Source: Sphingomonas flavescens (GTDB taxonomy: Bacteria > Pseudomonadota > Alphaproteobacteria > Sphingomonadales > Sphingomonadaceae). From it: a stretch of DNA of 64,000 nucleotides. Position numbers and translations under genes: made by a program. The notes beneath the pieces were generated by a model. That model was not told the origin of the DNA. It made no database searches and saw only the letters and a list, made by a program, of their open reading frames with translations. This document shows, piece by piece, positions 17,731 to 25,269 of this stretch. Location of the stretch: contig NZ_CP133016.1 of NCBI RefSeq assembly GCF_030866745.1, forward strand, positions 62,001 through 126,000, in the 5' to 3' direction. Position 1 is the first letter of the stretch, and every line of letters begins with the position of its first letter.

Positions 17731-18639
17731 CTACTGCATCCGGAATATGACGTGGTTGTAGTAGTAGCTGGGGACCTTCGTGCCGTCGGCAAGCTCGGCC
17801 GGCTCAAGCCGAGCCCGGCGCATGACGACGTCACACACAACCTTGTCGAACGATTTTTCCTTGAAGCGGCTGACGACGGTGCACTTGGTTGGACGGCCGG
17901 CGGCGTCGACCAATAGCCGCAGCTTGATGTCCGCCTCATCGCCCGTCCGCCGCATCGCTTCCGGATAGTCGCTCGGCGAGAACCAGCTTCGCACATTGAT
18001 TGGCCAGACGGGGCGGACGATTTGATCGTCGAGATCGGGGTCGATGCCCCAATCGCGCAGGGAATCGCGGCTGCATTTGTCGAAGGCCTTCATGGCCGGG
18101 CCCAAGGACCCGGTCTGGAGGATCACAGGCCGGCTTTTCCGCGGTACGATCTGGATCGCCGACGTGCTGTCCGCGAAGGATTGCTCGGCGGCCTTGATTT
18201 GCGCGATCTCTGCAAGGTCGAGCGGTGGTGGCCGAACGCCCTTCCTCGCGCCTTTGGCCTTTTCCTCTTTCTCAAGCCGTTCGATGACGTCGTCTGGCAA
18301 CAACGATATGTGCGACCACAGCACCACGGGGCCTTTGGGCGACTGCGCCGTATTGCCTTTTTGCGGTTCGCCCCGTGCCGGAAGAAAGCTTGCGGGGACT
18401 TGCTCGGATCCCGTGGACATCGGCTAGCCGAGGACGATCATGTCCATGCGGCCGGGAACTTCGCTCTCGAAGCCGAGCACGACTTTGTTATCGCCGGTCC
18501 CAAATTCTCGATTAAGGCGGCAGCTGTTTTCCGCGTAGTTAACTTCCCAGGGCGTCGACGGCGTCAGACGAAAGGGTTCCGCGGCGCCGGTTAGCAGCGG
18601 CATTGCCGCGATGACTGGAAACAAAGCGGCGGTCCGCAT
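17731..18639 (-). pseudogene. TonB C-terminal-domain exported protein split by an in-frame amber codon
   Basis: Two reading frames in the same phase are separated only by TAG at 18424-18426. The upstream part (18639-18427) has a good ribosome binding site (GGGAG), a signal peptide (MRTAALFPVIAAMPLLTGAA) and ends DMIVLG. The downstream part (18420-17731, 229 residues) begins two codons after the stop with an ATG. It carries the periplasmic TonB-like C-terminal domain (DYPEAMRRTGDEADIKLRLL, with PSYYYNHVIFRM at the end). Together they make a protein of about 302 residues, like full-length sphingomonad relatives, in which I recall a lysine at the TAG position (AAG to TAG). It may be a recent nonsense allele, a base-call error, or rescued by reinitiation, which would lose export. 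Confidence 0.75.
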
Positions 18640-18720
18640 GGCTCAACTCCCATTTACCCGAGCAGTGGAAACTTAGCCTGATCGAAAGGTAAGGGAAGAG
18701 GCGCATTCTCCCAAGTGAAA

Positions 18721-18746
18721 GCCCGGCAAGCGAGCGCCTGCCGGGC
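18721..18746 (-). terminator. Hairpin after the 62-residue gene
   Basis: GCCCGGCA (18721-18728) pairs with TGCCGGGC (18739-18746). Read on the minus strand the stem is followed by only a short TTTC run, so termination would be modest. It lies just past the stop codon of the small minus-strand gene. Confidence 0.5.
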
Positions 18747-18752
18747 GGTCCA

Positions 18753-18941
18753 TCACCAAAGTCGAGTTGCGGCAATTTCCAATTTGCCGAGCGAAATCAG
18801 CAGCTCGTCGCCGAGATCCGCCAGCGTCTCATCGAGATTATCGTTGGCGTGATCGAAAGGCGGTGCCGCTTCGTAGAGTGTCTCAATGGCCCATTCGCCG
18901 ACGATGTCGGGGAAGGCCGGATCCATCAGCAAATGTCTCAT
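18753..18941 (-). CDS. Small acidic hypothetical protein (62 aa)
   Basis: This short frame encodes an acidic, Leu-rich, probably helical protein (MRHLLMDPAF, DETLADLGDELLISLGKLEI). It is bounded by two hairpins, one past each end. The ribosome binding site is poor (GGAATGAGA). No family is recognised and there is no membrane segment. It could be a genuine small soluble protein; support comes mainly from the flanking terminator-like structures and the compositional pattern. Confidence 0.42.
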   Translation of the reverse strand: MRHLLMDPAFPDIVGEWAIETLYEAAPPFDHANDNLDETLADLGDELLISLGKLEIAATRLW

Positions 18942-18960
18942 CGTCTCATTCCACGTTTAT

Positions 18961-19000
18961 CCGGGCGCGCCTCAGGGGGAGGGGAGCGGGGCGCGCCCGG
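18961..19000 (-). terminator. Strong GC hairpin after the osmC-like gene
   Basis: CCGGGCGCGCC (18961-18971) and GGCGCGCCCGG (18990-19000) form an 11-bp perfect stem just past the stop of the OsmC-like gene. There is no U-tract in the minus-strand reading direction. It is either a Rho-independent-like stop or a 3' stabilising structure at the end of the three-gene operon. Confidence 0.55.
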
Positions 19001-19007
19001 AATTTTG

Positions 19008-19568
19008 TCAGGCGACCCTGAGGACGCCGTTCATCCGGATTGGACGGTTGAGGTTGAAGTAGTTGGGCGAGGTTTTCATCACCGTGCGGTGGATCTCGTC
19101 GAACTGCTCAGGCGTGCCGTTGCCCGCAATCGTGACCTCGTAGTCGATCGCCTCGTAGCCGGCCGGGACCTCTTCGCTGAGACCGAGGAAACCGCGCAGG
19201 TCGAGCGTGCCCTTGGTGCGGATCTCGAGGTTGGTCAGAGTGATGCCGTTGACCGCGGCGCCGGCGACGTAGCCGACGGTCATGCAAGCGTTGACGGCGG
19301 CCATCAGCAATTCCTGCGGATTGGGCGCGCTGTCGGCACCGAGCAGCTGGCACGGCTCATCGGCGACGATCTTGTGGCTGCGGGCGATGCGCTCGCCGGC
19401 CATGGTGAAGCCGTCGACGATGGTCTCGCTGCCGGTCTGGCCGGTCCAGCGGGTGGTAACGTCGAAGCTGACCTTGGCCTTGGACGCGTCTTGTTCGATT
19501 GCTTCGACGACTTCGCCGAGGGCTTCGAGGTCGAGGCCGTTGACGCGGCTTTTCACGGTATCAAGCAT
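19008..19568 (-). CDS. OsmC family protein with atypical cysteines
   Basis: This 186-residue protein has the OsmC/Ohr fold motif (PNPQELLMAAVNACMTVGYVAG). Family members reduce organic peroxides with two conserved cysteines. Here C95 sits at the first-cysteine position, but the C-terminal position that usually carries the partner cysteine reads TSPNYFNL with no Cys. An extra C73 (DEPCQLLGAD) is present, so classical peroxidase chemistry is doubtful. AGGAG lies seven bases before the chosen ATG; an ATG two codons upstream is too close to it. It is the third gene of an operon behind the membrane peptide and the diiron protein, 26 bp after the latter. Confidence 0.85.
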   Translation of the reverse strand: MLDTVKSRVNGLDLEALGEVVEAIEQDASKAKVSFDVTTRWTGQTGSETIVDGFTMAGERIARSHKIVADEPCQLLGADSAPNPQELLMAAVNACMTVGYVAGAAVNGITLTNLEIRTKGTLDLRGFLGLSEEVPAGYEAIDYEVTIAGNGTPEQFDEIHRTVMKTSPNYFNLNRPIRMNGVLRVA

Positions 19569-19594
19569 GTTCATTCTCCTGTTGAAATCGAGGG

Positions 19595-20500
19595 TTAGGC
19601 GAAGACTGGCGCAGCTTCGGCGATGCGGTCCGCCGCGCGGCTGGAAATAGCGTTGAGGGCGTCCTTGAAGCGGTCGTGGACCATACCCGACCCGACGTAG
19701 GTCCAGCGGGCAGCCTGGTGCTGCTGGGCAATGATCGCGTCGCGGTTCTCGACCTTGCGGCCGATCGCTAGCTCGAGCGCGTCCATGTTGAAGCCGGCCT
19801 GCATCTTCAGGCCGTCGTCGAGGAAGCCGCCGATCTCGAAGAATTCGTCGATCGCCTTGTCGATCTGTTCTTCGGTGCGACCTTCGGCGAGCGCATCGAC
19901 GATCAGCGTGTCGAGCTTGGCATGCTGCGCTTCCTCCATCCAGTGATGCTTCATCAGCGACTTGAAGAGCGGATCGAGATCGCCGTCGTCGCGGATCGAG
20001 CCCAGATAATGCTGCTGGGTCATCCACTCGATCATCAGGATGACCAGGCCGACGGCGAGCGGGTCGTGCCTAAGCACTTCCGCGCCGATCGCTTCCGACG
20101 GGCCGATCATCCGGCATTCCACGGGGAAACCGCGGACGAACGCCTGGTGATAGCGCTTGAACAGATGGATGTGCTTGGCTTCCTCGCTCGCGAAATTGAG
20201 GATCGCCCGCACGCGCCAGTCGTCGCCGAGCAGGTGCGGCCGCGCATGATCGAGGAGGAAGGGGAGGATGAACTCCTCGACCACTCCGAAGATGCACAGG
20301 TATTGGTGCGCGCTGATCTGGTTGAGCACGCGCTGCTCGAACGGGTTCAGGCCGTCGAGCACGGCGGTGCGGGCCAGGCTCTCGGGCATGAAGTTGCGCG
20401 AGAAATCGAGTTCCTGATCTTCGCGAAGCACGTCGTCGAGCTGCCACTGTGCGCGAAGCGACGATGAGAGCGTCGCCTGATAATTGAAGTCATGGTACAT
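19595..20500 (-). CDS. Ferritin-like diiron oxygenase (AurF-like)
   Basis: This 301-residue, probably all-helical protein has two carboxylate-bridged diiron half-sites. The first is E75/E76 with EEAKH at 106-110; the second is E158 with HHWMEEAQH at 185-193. This pattern fits AurF-type N-oxygenases and related ferritin-like oxidases, which use O2 to oxidise amines or other small molecules. The substrate is unknown. The start was placed at the ATG seven bases after AGGCGG, two codons after an ATG that abuts that site. It follows the 38-residue peptide gene by 18 bp and precedes the OsmC-like gene, so oxidant production or handling is a reasonable inference for the operon. Confidence 0.75.
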   Translation of the reverse strand: MYHDFNYQATLSSSLRAQWQLDDVLREDQELDFSRNFMPESLARTAVLDGLNPFEQRVLNQISAHQYLCIFGVVEEFILPFLLDHARPHLLGDDWRVRAILNFASEEAKHIHLFKRYHQAFVRGFPVECRMIGPSEAIGAEVLRHDPLAVGLVILMIEWMTQQHYLGSIRDDGDLDPLFKSLMKHHWMEEAQHAKLDTLIVDALAEGRTEEQIDKAIDEFFEIGGFLDDGLKMQAGFNMDALELAIGRKVENRDAIIAQQHQAARWTYVGSGMVHDRFKDALNAISSRAADRIAEAAPVFA

Positions 20501-20518
20501 GATCATCCGCCTTGTTAA

Positions 20519-20635
20519 TTAGATGTGGACGATGGCCGGAGCGATCGCGGCCGAAACAGCGGTCACACTGGTAATAAGAGTGAAGACGACGGTGACTAAC
20601 CGCGCCGTCTTTGCTTCGTGCTTTAAATCGATCAT
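20519..20635 (-). CDS. Single-span membrane micropeptide leading the diiron/OsmC operon (38 aa)
   Basis: AAGGGG (20643-20648) lies seven bases before this ATG; a second ATG immediately upstream is also possible. The peptide has a charged N terminus (MIDLKHEAKTAR) and one hydrophobic helix (LVTVVFTLITSVTAVSAAI), with a short tail. The stop codon is 18 bp upstream of the diiron gene start, so it is the first gene of that operon. No family is recognised. A role as membrane anchor, leader peptide or regulator of the downstream enzyme is speculative. Confidence 0.6.
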   Translation of the reverse strand: MIDLKHEAKTARLVTVVFTLITSVTAVSAAIAPAIVHI

Positions 20636-20758
20636 CATGCTGCCCCTTCGCGTTTCACGGATGAGTTCGACCATCTCCGGAAGCGTGATTGCTTACGGGC
20701 CGAGAACTGTGTCCGAATTCGATGGCCAGTGTTTACGCCGAGCAGCCGTTTGCCAAAA

Positions 20759-20795
20759 TGACCGGCTTGCCGGATAATTTGACCGAAACGCCGGA
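20759..20795 (+). promoter_or_regulatory. Two direct repeats phased at 21 bp, candidate AraC operator
   Basis: The box TGACCG-N4-GCCGGA occurs twice in the same orientation: TGACCG at 20759-20764 with GCCGGA at 20769-20774, and TGACCG at 20780-20785 with GCCGGA at 20790-20795. The offset is exactly 21 bp, two helical turns, as expected for two AraC-family DNA-binding domains on one face of the DNA. The repeats end 24 bp before the GTG of the AraC-hydrolase fusion and lie in the divergent intergenic region shared with the diiron operon. Confidence 0.7.
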
Positions 20796-20819
20796 TTGCA
20801 TCTTCCGCGGGGGCAACGC

Positions 20820-22655
20820 GTGGACGTTCTCGACGAAATCCTGGGCTCGCTTCGCCTGAATGGCGGTGTGGTGATCGACGCTGATTTCACCGGCGACTTC
20901 TGCGTGCTCGCACAGTTCACGCCCGATCATTGCGCGCCCTTCTTCCCGATGCCGGAAGAGCTGATCAGCTACCATTACATCCGATCGGGCCATGCGATCG
21001 TCGAGGTCGAGGGGATGGAGCCGGTTACGCTCGGGCCAGGATCGATCGCCATCCTGCCGCGCAACGACCCGCATCTGCTGGCGAGCCGTCCTGGTCTGCC
21101 GCCGGCGGACGTCAACGACGTCGCGTGGACGACTGAAGAAGGCGTGCACAAGGTCGCCAACGGGACCGATGGACCGGAGACGATGGTGTGGTGCGGGTTC
21201 CTCGGCACCGCCAAGACAAGCACGCATCCGCTGATCGAGGCGCTGCCGCCGCTGCTTACCCTGGATGTGACCGGCGGCGAGGCGCAGTGGCTCGATAGCT
21301 CGATGCGATTCCTGGCCGAGCAACGGCCGTCGCCGGAGATGGTCGCGCGCTTGGCCGAGCTGTTCCTGGCGCAGGCGATCCGCGAATATGTGCAGCAGTT
21401 GCCGTCCAGCTCGAAGGGTTGGTTGCGCGGTTTGACCGACCCCGCGGTATCAAAGGCGCTGTCGATCATTCACAGCCGCTTCGCCGAGGAGCTGGACGTC
21501 GAAAGTCTCGCGCGCGACGCTGGCGTGTCGCGTACGGTCCTAGGCGAGCGATTTGCCGAGCTGATCGGAGTGCCGCCGATGCGCTATTGTGCGTCCTGGC
21601 GGATGCGCGTCGCGGCAAACATGCTCCGCGACGGCAAGCAGAATACGGCAAACGTCGCTTATTCGGTCGGGTTCAACAGCGAGGCGGCCTTCAACCGGGC
21701 ATTCAAGCGTGAGTTCGGGGAGCCGCCTGCGACCTGGCGACGGCGAATGGAGGAGCAGGACGCGGCGCTGGCGTCACGTTCGGCCAAGCCCAAGCTACCG
21801 CCGCAAGAGGTGCGGCATTGCACGGCCTCCGACGGAACGAAGCTCGCCTTCGCGGTGACAGGCGAGGGGCCGCCGCTGGTGAAAACGGCGAACTGGCTGA
21901 ATCATCTGGAGCATGACTGGGACAGTCCGCTGTGGCGGCATTGGGTCCAGGAGTTTATGCGTGGGCGATCGCTGGTCCGGTACGACGAGCGCGGCAACGG
22001 CCTCAGCGACTGGGACACGCCAGATCTGTCCTTCGAGGCGTTCGTGGACGACCTCAAATGCGTTACCGAGTGCCTGGATCTGCCGCAGTTCGACATGCTC
22101 GCGATCAGCCAGGGCGCGGCCGTTGCGGTCGCCTATGCAGTGCGCCACCCCGAGCGCGTGCGGCGGCTGGTGATCCTCAATGGATATGCCGTCGGCTGGG
22201 CCAATCGCGACGACCCGGGAGAAGTTGCGCGGCGGGAGGCGATGATCACGCTGACCGAGGAAGGTTGGGGTGCCGACCATTCGGCGTACCGTCAGCTGTT
22301 CACCAACCTCTACATTCCGGACGCGACGCCCAAGCAGATGGGCTGGTTCAACGAGATGCAGCGCATGTCGACATCGCCCGAGAATGCTGTGCGGTTGCAG
22401 CGCGAGCTATCGAAGATCGACGTGCGGCCGCTGCTGGCGCAGGTGAAGGCGCCGACCTTGGTCTTTCACGGCCGGCACGACCAGGTGGTGCCGTTCGCGC
22501 AGGGAGAGGCCATGGCTGCGGGGATCCCCGGCGCGCAGTTTGTGCCGCTGGAAAGCCGCAATCACATCCTGATCGAGAATGAGCCGGCGTGGCGGACGTT
22601 CGCGGAGATGAGCCGGGCATTCCTGAACGCGGGAAGCACGGCGGTGGCGGCTTAA
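20820..22655 (+). CDS. AraC-family regulator fused to an alpha/beta hydrolase
   Basis: This 611-residue two-part protein begins with a cupin-type AraC sensor domain (about residues 1-180) and a complete two-HTH AraC DNA-binding domain (about 205-305, ending VAYSVGFNSEAAFNRAFKREFG). After a short linker, an intact alpha/beta hydrolase domain (about 325-605) follows, with nucleophile S430 in AISQGA, acid D554 in GRHDQVVP and base H582 in SRNHILIEN. The GTG start was chosen because GGGGG precedes it and AraC homology begins there; an upstream TTG is possible. The fusion suggests the regulator hydrolyses or senses an ester- or lactone-like signal. It is divergent from the diiron operon and overlaps the convergent PhyH gene by 4 bp. 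Confidence 0.88.
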   Translation: MDVLDEILGSLRLNGGVVIDADFTGDFCVLAQFTPDHCAPFFPMPEELISYHYIRSGHAIVEVEGMEPVTLGPGSIAILPRNDPHLLASRPGLPPADVNDVAWTTEEGVHKVANGTDGPETMVWCGFLGTAKTSTHPLIEALPPLLTLDVTGGEAQWLDSSMRFLAEQRPSPEMVARLAELFLAQAIREYVQQLPSSSKGWLRGLTDPAVSKALSIIHSRFAEELDVESLARDAGVSRTVLGERFAELIGVPPMRYCASWRMRVAANMLRDGKQNTANVAYSVGFNSEAAFNRAFKREFGEPPATWRRRMEEQDAALASRSAKPKLPPQEVRHCTASDGTKLAFAVTGEGPPLVKTANWLNHLEHDWDSPLWRHWVQEFMRGRSLVRYDERGNGLSDWDTPDLSFEAFVDDLKCVTECLDLPQFDMLAISQGAAVAVAYAVRHPERVRRLVILNGYAVGWANRDDPGEVARREAMITLTEEGWGADHSAYRQLFTNLYIPDATPKQMGWFNEMQRMSTSPENAVRLQRELSKIDVRPLLAQVKAPTLVFHGRHDQVVPFAQGEAMAAGIPGAQFVPLESRNHILIENEPAWRTFAEMSRAFLNAGSTAVAA

Positions 22656-23686
22656 GGGTCGATTGGCCGCTTGCGGCCAGCGGGCTGCCAATGCTGCTTC
22701 ATCAGGCCAAGGCCGTCGAGACGGTCCACGATTTGTGTGAGCCAGCCTGCGCGGCGGAGCGCGAGGGGCTGCGGGGACAAGGGGTCCAGCCCGGCCCATG
22801 GCAGGAAGGGCGTGCGACGCGAATATGCCCACAGTTCTACGCGGACGACCGGCCGTGACGCGCTGCCGCGGGCGTGGAAGCCGCTGGTGTCGATGGCGAC
22901 GAGGGTGTTGGCGGGGACCGCAAAGCGATGCGGCGGTGGCAGGTCGAGCGCCGGGAGTTCCTCCGGCGCGATGCGGAGCGAGCCGCGCTGCGACAGGCGG
23001 TCGGCCTCCCCGATTTCGACGCTGCGCTGCTGTTCCCAAGCCAGCCGCTTTGGGGTCAGCAAATGCGAGCTGGGGACGTAGGTCAGCGGGCCCTGATCGT
23101 CCGACACGTCGGTCAGGAACAGCCACGCCTTGAGCGAGGGATGGAAGGTGTCGGCGTGAAGTTCGAGCTGGGGATCGGGCGCGCCGTCGGCGTGGCCCAT
23201 GACGATCGTCTGGATGTAGTAAATCGGCGGGCTGAGCGTGCTGCCGATATAGGCCATGAGTCCGCGCCAACGTGGTTTGGCAATGAGCTGGCGAAGCTCG
23301 GGGATCCGGCGCAGCATCTCCGGAGTCACGGCTACTCGGCGCGTAACGGCGTTGCCCTGCTGGTGCTCCCGGGCCTCGAATTCCCCGTTGAGGATTGCGT
23401 CGCGCAGGCGCGCGAAGACATCCGTTGGCAGGAAGTCGCGGGCTTCGACGAAGCCGTCGCGGTCGAACTGCTCGCGCCAAGTCGCGGGCACCGACGCCGC
23501 GAGGCGGCGGCGGCGTGCCCAGGCCATTCGATGGGCGAGCTTAAGCCGGGCGACGTGCAGCCCACGCCGGTTTAGCGAGGGCGAGCCGAGGATCGGGTTG
23601 TCGACAAAGCTCTTGGCGCCGGTGCCGAGCGCCAGCGTCCAAATCGGTGCACGCCACCATTTGAGGAGCGCGCGGTTGCCCAACAC
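22652..23686 (-). CDS. Phytanoyl-CoA dioxygenase (PhyH) family protein
   Basis: This 344-residue protein contains the double-stranded beta-helix of Fe(II)/2-oxoglutarate oxygenases. The iron facial triad is visible as H-x-D in ELHADTFHPS and a distal His in TSGFHARG, followed by the 2-oxoglutarate-binding arginine region. The segment HREDG-type entry is seen as REQFDRDGFVEARDFL. The substrate is unknown. The start is the ATG before LGNRALLKWW. It lies 12 bp downstream of gcrA on the same strand, and its stop overlaps the end of the AraC-hydrolase gene. Confidence 0.85.
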   Translation of the reverse strand: MLGNRALLKWWRAPIWTLALGTGAKSFVDNPILGSPSLNRRGLHVARLKLAHRMAWARRRRLAASVPATWREQFDRDGFVEARDFLPTDVFARLRDAILNGEFEAREHQQGNAVTRRVAVTPEMLRRIPELRQLIAKPRWRGLMAYIGSTLSPPIYYIQTIVMGHADGAPDPQLELHADTFHPSLKAWLFLTDVSDDQGPLTYVPSSHLLTPKRLAWEQQRSVEIGEADRLSQRGSLRIAPEELPALDLPPPHRFAVPANTLVAIDTSGFHARGSASRPVVRVELWAYSRRTPFLPWAGLDPLSPQPLALRRAGWLTQIVDRLDGLGLMKQHWQPAGRKRPIDP

Positions 23687-23698
23687 GCGCCCTCGTTC

Positions 23699-24370
23699 TT
23701 AACGGACCCTTGGGCCGCCGAACGGCAGCGGCGGCGGCGGACGGCGGTCACGGCGGGGAAGCTGTGCCTGATAGGCGACGCCGCAATGCTGCACGCAATA
23801 GGGGAAGCCCGGGTTGGCGGCTTCGCCGCAGAAATGGAAATCCGGCTCGCCGGGGTGGCCCATCGGCCATTTGCAGAGGCGATCGTTGAGATCGAGCAGG
23901 CCGGTCTTGTCGGCGACCTCTGGGCTCGGCTTGGCCGGGACCAGACGGCGCGGCGGCGCGGGCGGGATCGGCGGCTGCTGGTCGCCCGGACCCTGGCGGA
24001 TGAAGCCGCCCGGGCCGATCGAGCGATACTGCATTTCCGGCGCGGAGCGGTTCGGCGTCGAGGGCGCAGCGGCCTGTGGCGCGGGGGCGGCAGGCGCTGT
24101 CGCAACGGGCTCCGCGCGCGGCGCAGGGGCAGCCGGCTTCGGCGCGGCCTTGGGCGCGGCGCCCGCGGCAGGCGCGGGCGCGGCCTTCTTCGCTTCCTTT
24201 TCCTCGCCGGCCTTCACCGGGGACGGGCGCTGCTCGAGGCCGAGGCGGTGGGCCTTGCCGATCACCGCATTGCGGCTGACGCCACCGAGCTCGTCGGCGA
24301 TCTGGCTGGCGGTGGCGCCGTCGTGCCACATCTTCTTCAGGCGCTCGATGCGCTCGTCGGTCCAAGACAT
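23699..24370 (-). CDS. gcrA: GcrA cell-cycle regulator
   Basis: GcrA is an alphaproteobacterial transcription factor that works with sigma70 at CcrM-methylated promoters to drive cell-cycle genes. The 223-residue protein starts with the conserved DNA-binding helix-turn-helix (MSWTDERIERLKKMWHDG, then QIADELGGVSRNAVIGKAHR). It then has a long Ala/Pro-rich disordered linker and ends with the conserved sigma-interaction domain containing CKWPMGHPGEPDFHFCG and YCVQHC. The ATG is supported by homology. It is divergent from the ABC permease with 56 bp between starts. Confidence 0.95.
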   Translation of the reverse strand: MSWTDERIERLKKMWHDGATASQIADELGGVSRNAVIGKAHRLGLEQRPSPVKAGEEKEAKKAAPAPAAGAAPKAAPKPAAPAPRAEPVATAPAAPAPQAAAPSTPNRSAPEMQYRSIGPGGFIRQGPGDQQPPIPPAPPRRLVPAKPSPEVADKTGLLDLNDRLCKWPMGHPGEPDFHFCGEAANPGFPYCVQHCGVAYQAQLPRRDRRPPPPLPFGGPRVR

Positions 24371-24426
24371 TTAAACTTCGCTCCAAAACTTGCCCGGCTG
24401 CATGGCAGCCGATAGGCGCCTCAACC

Positions 24427-25269
24427 GTGAACGACCAAGCCAATAATTGGGTGCGCTTCGCGCCGGGCAAGCCGGTGCTGAAGGGCGTCAACTGGGGAGG
24501 CCTTAAGACCCTCTATATCAAGGAGGTCAGGCGCTTCTTCAAGGTGCAGATGCAGACCGTGTGGGCGCCGGCCATCACGACGCTGCTGTATCTGGCGATC
24601 TTTACCGTGGCGTTGGGGCGCGGCGGACGGACGGTGACGGTGGCGCCGGGAGTAGAATTCCCGTTCGCCAATTTCATCGCGCCGGGCCTGATCGTCATGG
24701 CGATGCTGCAGAACGCCTTCGCCAATTCGAGCTTCTCGCTGCTGGTCGGCAAGATCCAGGGCAATATCGTCGACTATCTGATGCCGCCGCTGTCGACGGG
24801 AGAGTTGATCGCGGGACTGATCGGCGCCGCGGTGACGCGGGCGTTCCTCGTCGGTTTTGCGGTTTGGCTCGTGATGCTGCTGTGGCCTGGGGTGTCGGTG
24901 ATGCCGGCCCGACCAGAGCTGATTCTGTGGTTCGGGCTCATGGGGTCGGTGCTGCTGGCGTTCCTCGGGCTGCTGACGTCCATTTGGGCCGAGAAGTTTG
25001 ACCACGCGGCGGCGGTGACCAATTTTGTCGTGACGCCGTTGTCGCTGCTGAGCGGCACCTTTTACTCGGTGCACCAGCTGTCGCCGACGTTTCAAGCGGT
25101 GAGCCATGCCAATCCGTTCTTCTACGTCATCTCCGGGTTTCGCGCGGGCTTCCTTGGCCATGCGGACTCGCCGCTGCTGATCGGCGGGATCGGGCTGCTG
25201 TTGCTCAATCTCGCCATGTGGGCGCTCTGCTATTCGCTGCTGCGCCGCGGCTGGAAGATCAAGAACTAG
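24427..25269 (+). CDS. ABC-2 type transporter permease
   Basis: This 280-residue inner-membrane protein has six predicted helices and an ABC-2 export-permease arrangement. The C-terminal half carries the typical LSGTFYSVHQLSPTFQAVSHANPF-like segment of drug and polysaccharide exporters of the YadH type. It starts at GTG. No ATPase gene is adjacent, so the partner subunit must be encoded elsewhere. The final bases overlap the convergent M15 peptidase gene by 4 bp. Substrate unknown. Confidence 0.88.
   Translation: MNDQANNWVRFAPGKPVLKGVNWGGLKTLYIKEVRRFFKVQMQTVWAPAITTLLYLAIFTVALGRGGRTVTVAPGVEFPFANFIAPGLIVMAMLQNAFANSSFSLLVGKIQGNIVDYLMPPLSTGELIAGLIGAAVTRAFLVGFAVWLVMLLWPGVSVMPARPELILWFGLMGSVLLAFLGLLTSIWAEKFDHAAAVTNFVVTPLSLLSGTFYSVHQLSPTFQAVSHANPFFYVISGFRAGFLGHADSPLLIGGIGLLLLNLAMWALCYSLLRRGWKIKN

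Noticed and set aside
20523..20777. 84-codon plus-strand frame in the AraC/diiron intergenic region
   Set aside because: It has no ribosome site, lies antisense to the better-supported 38-residue peptide and crosses the operator repeats.
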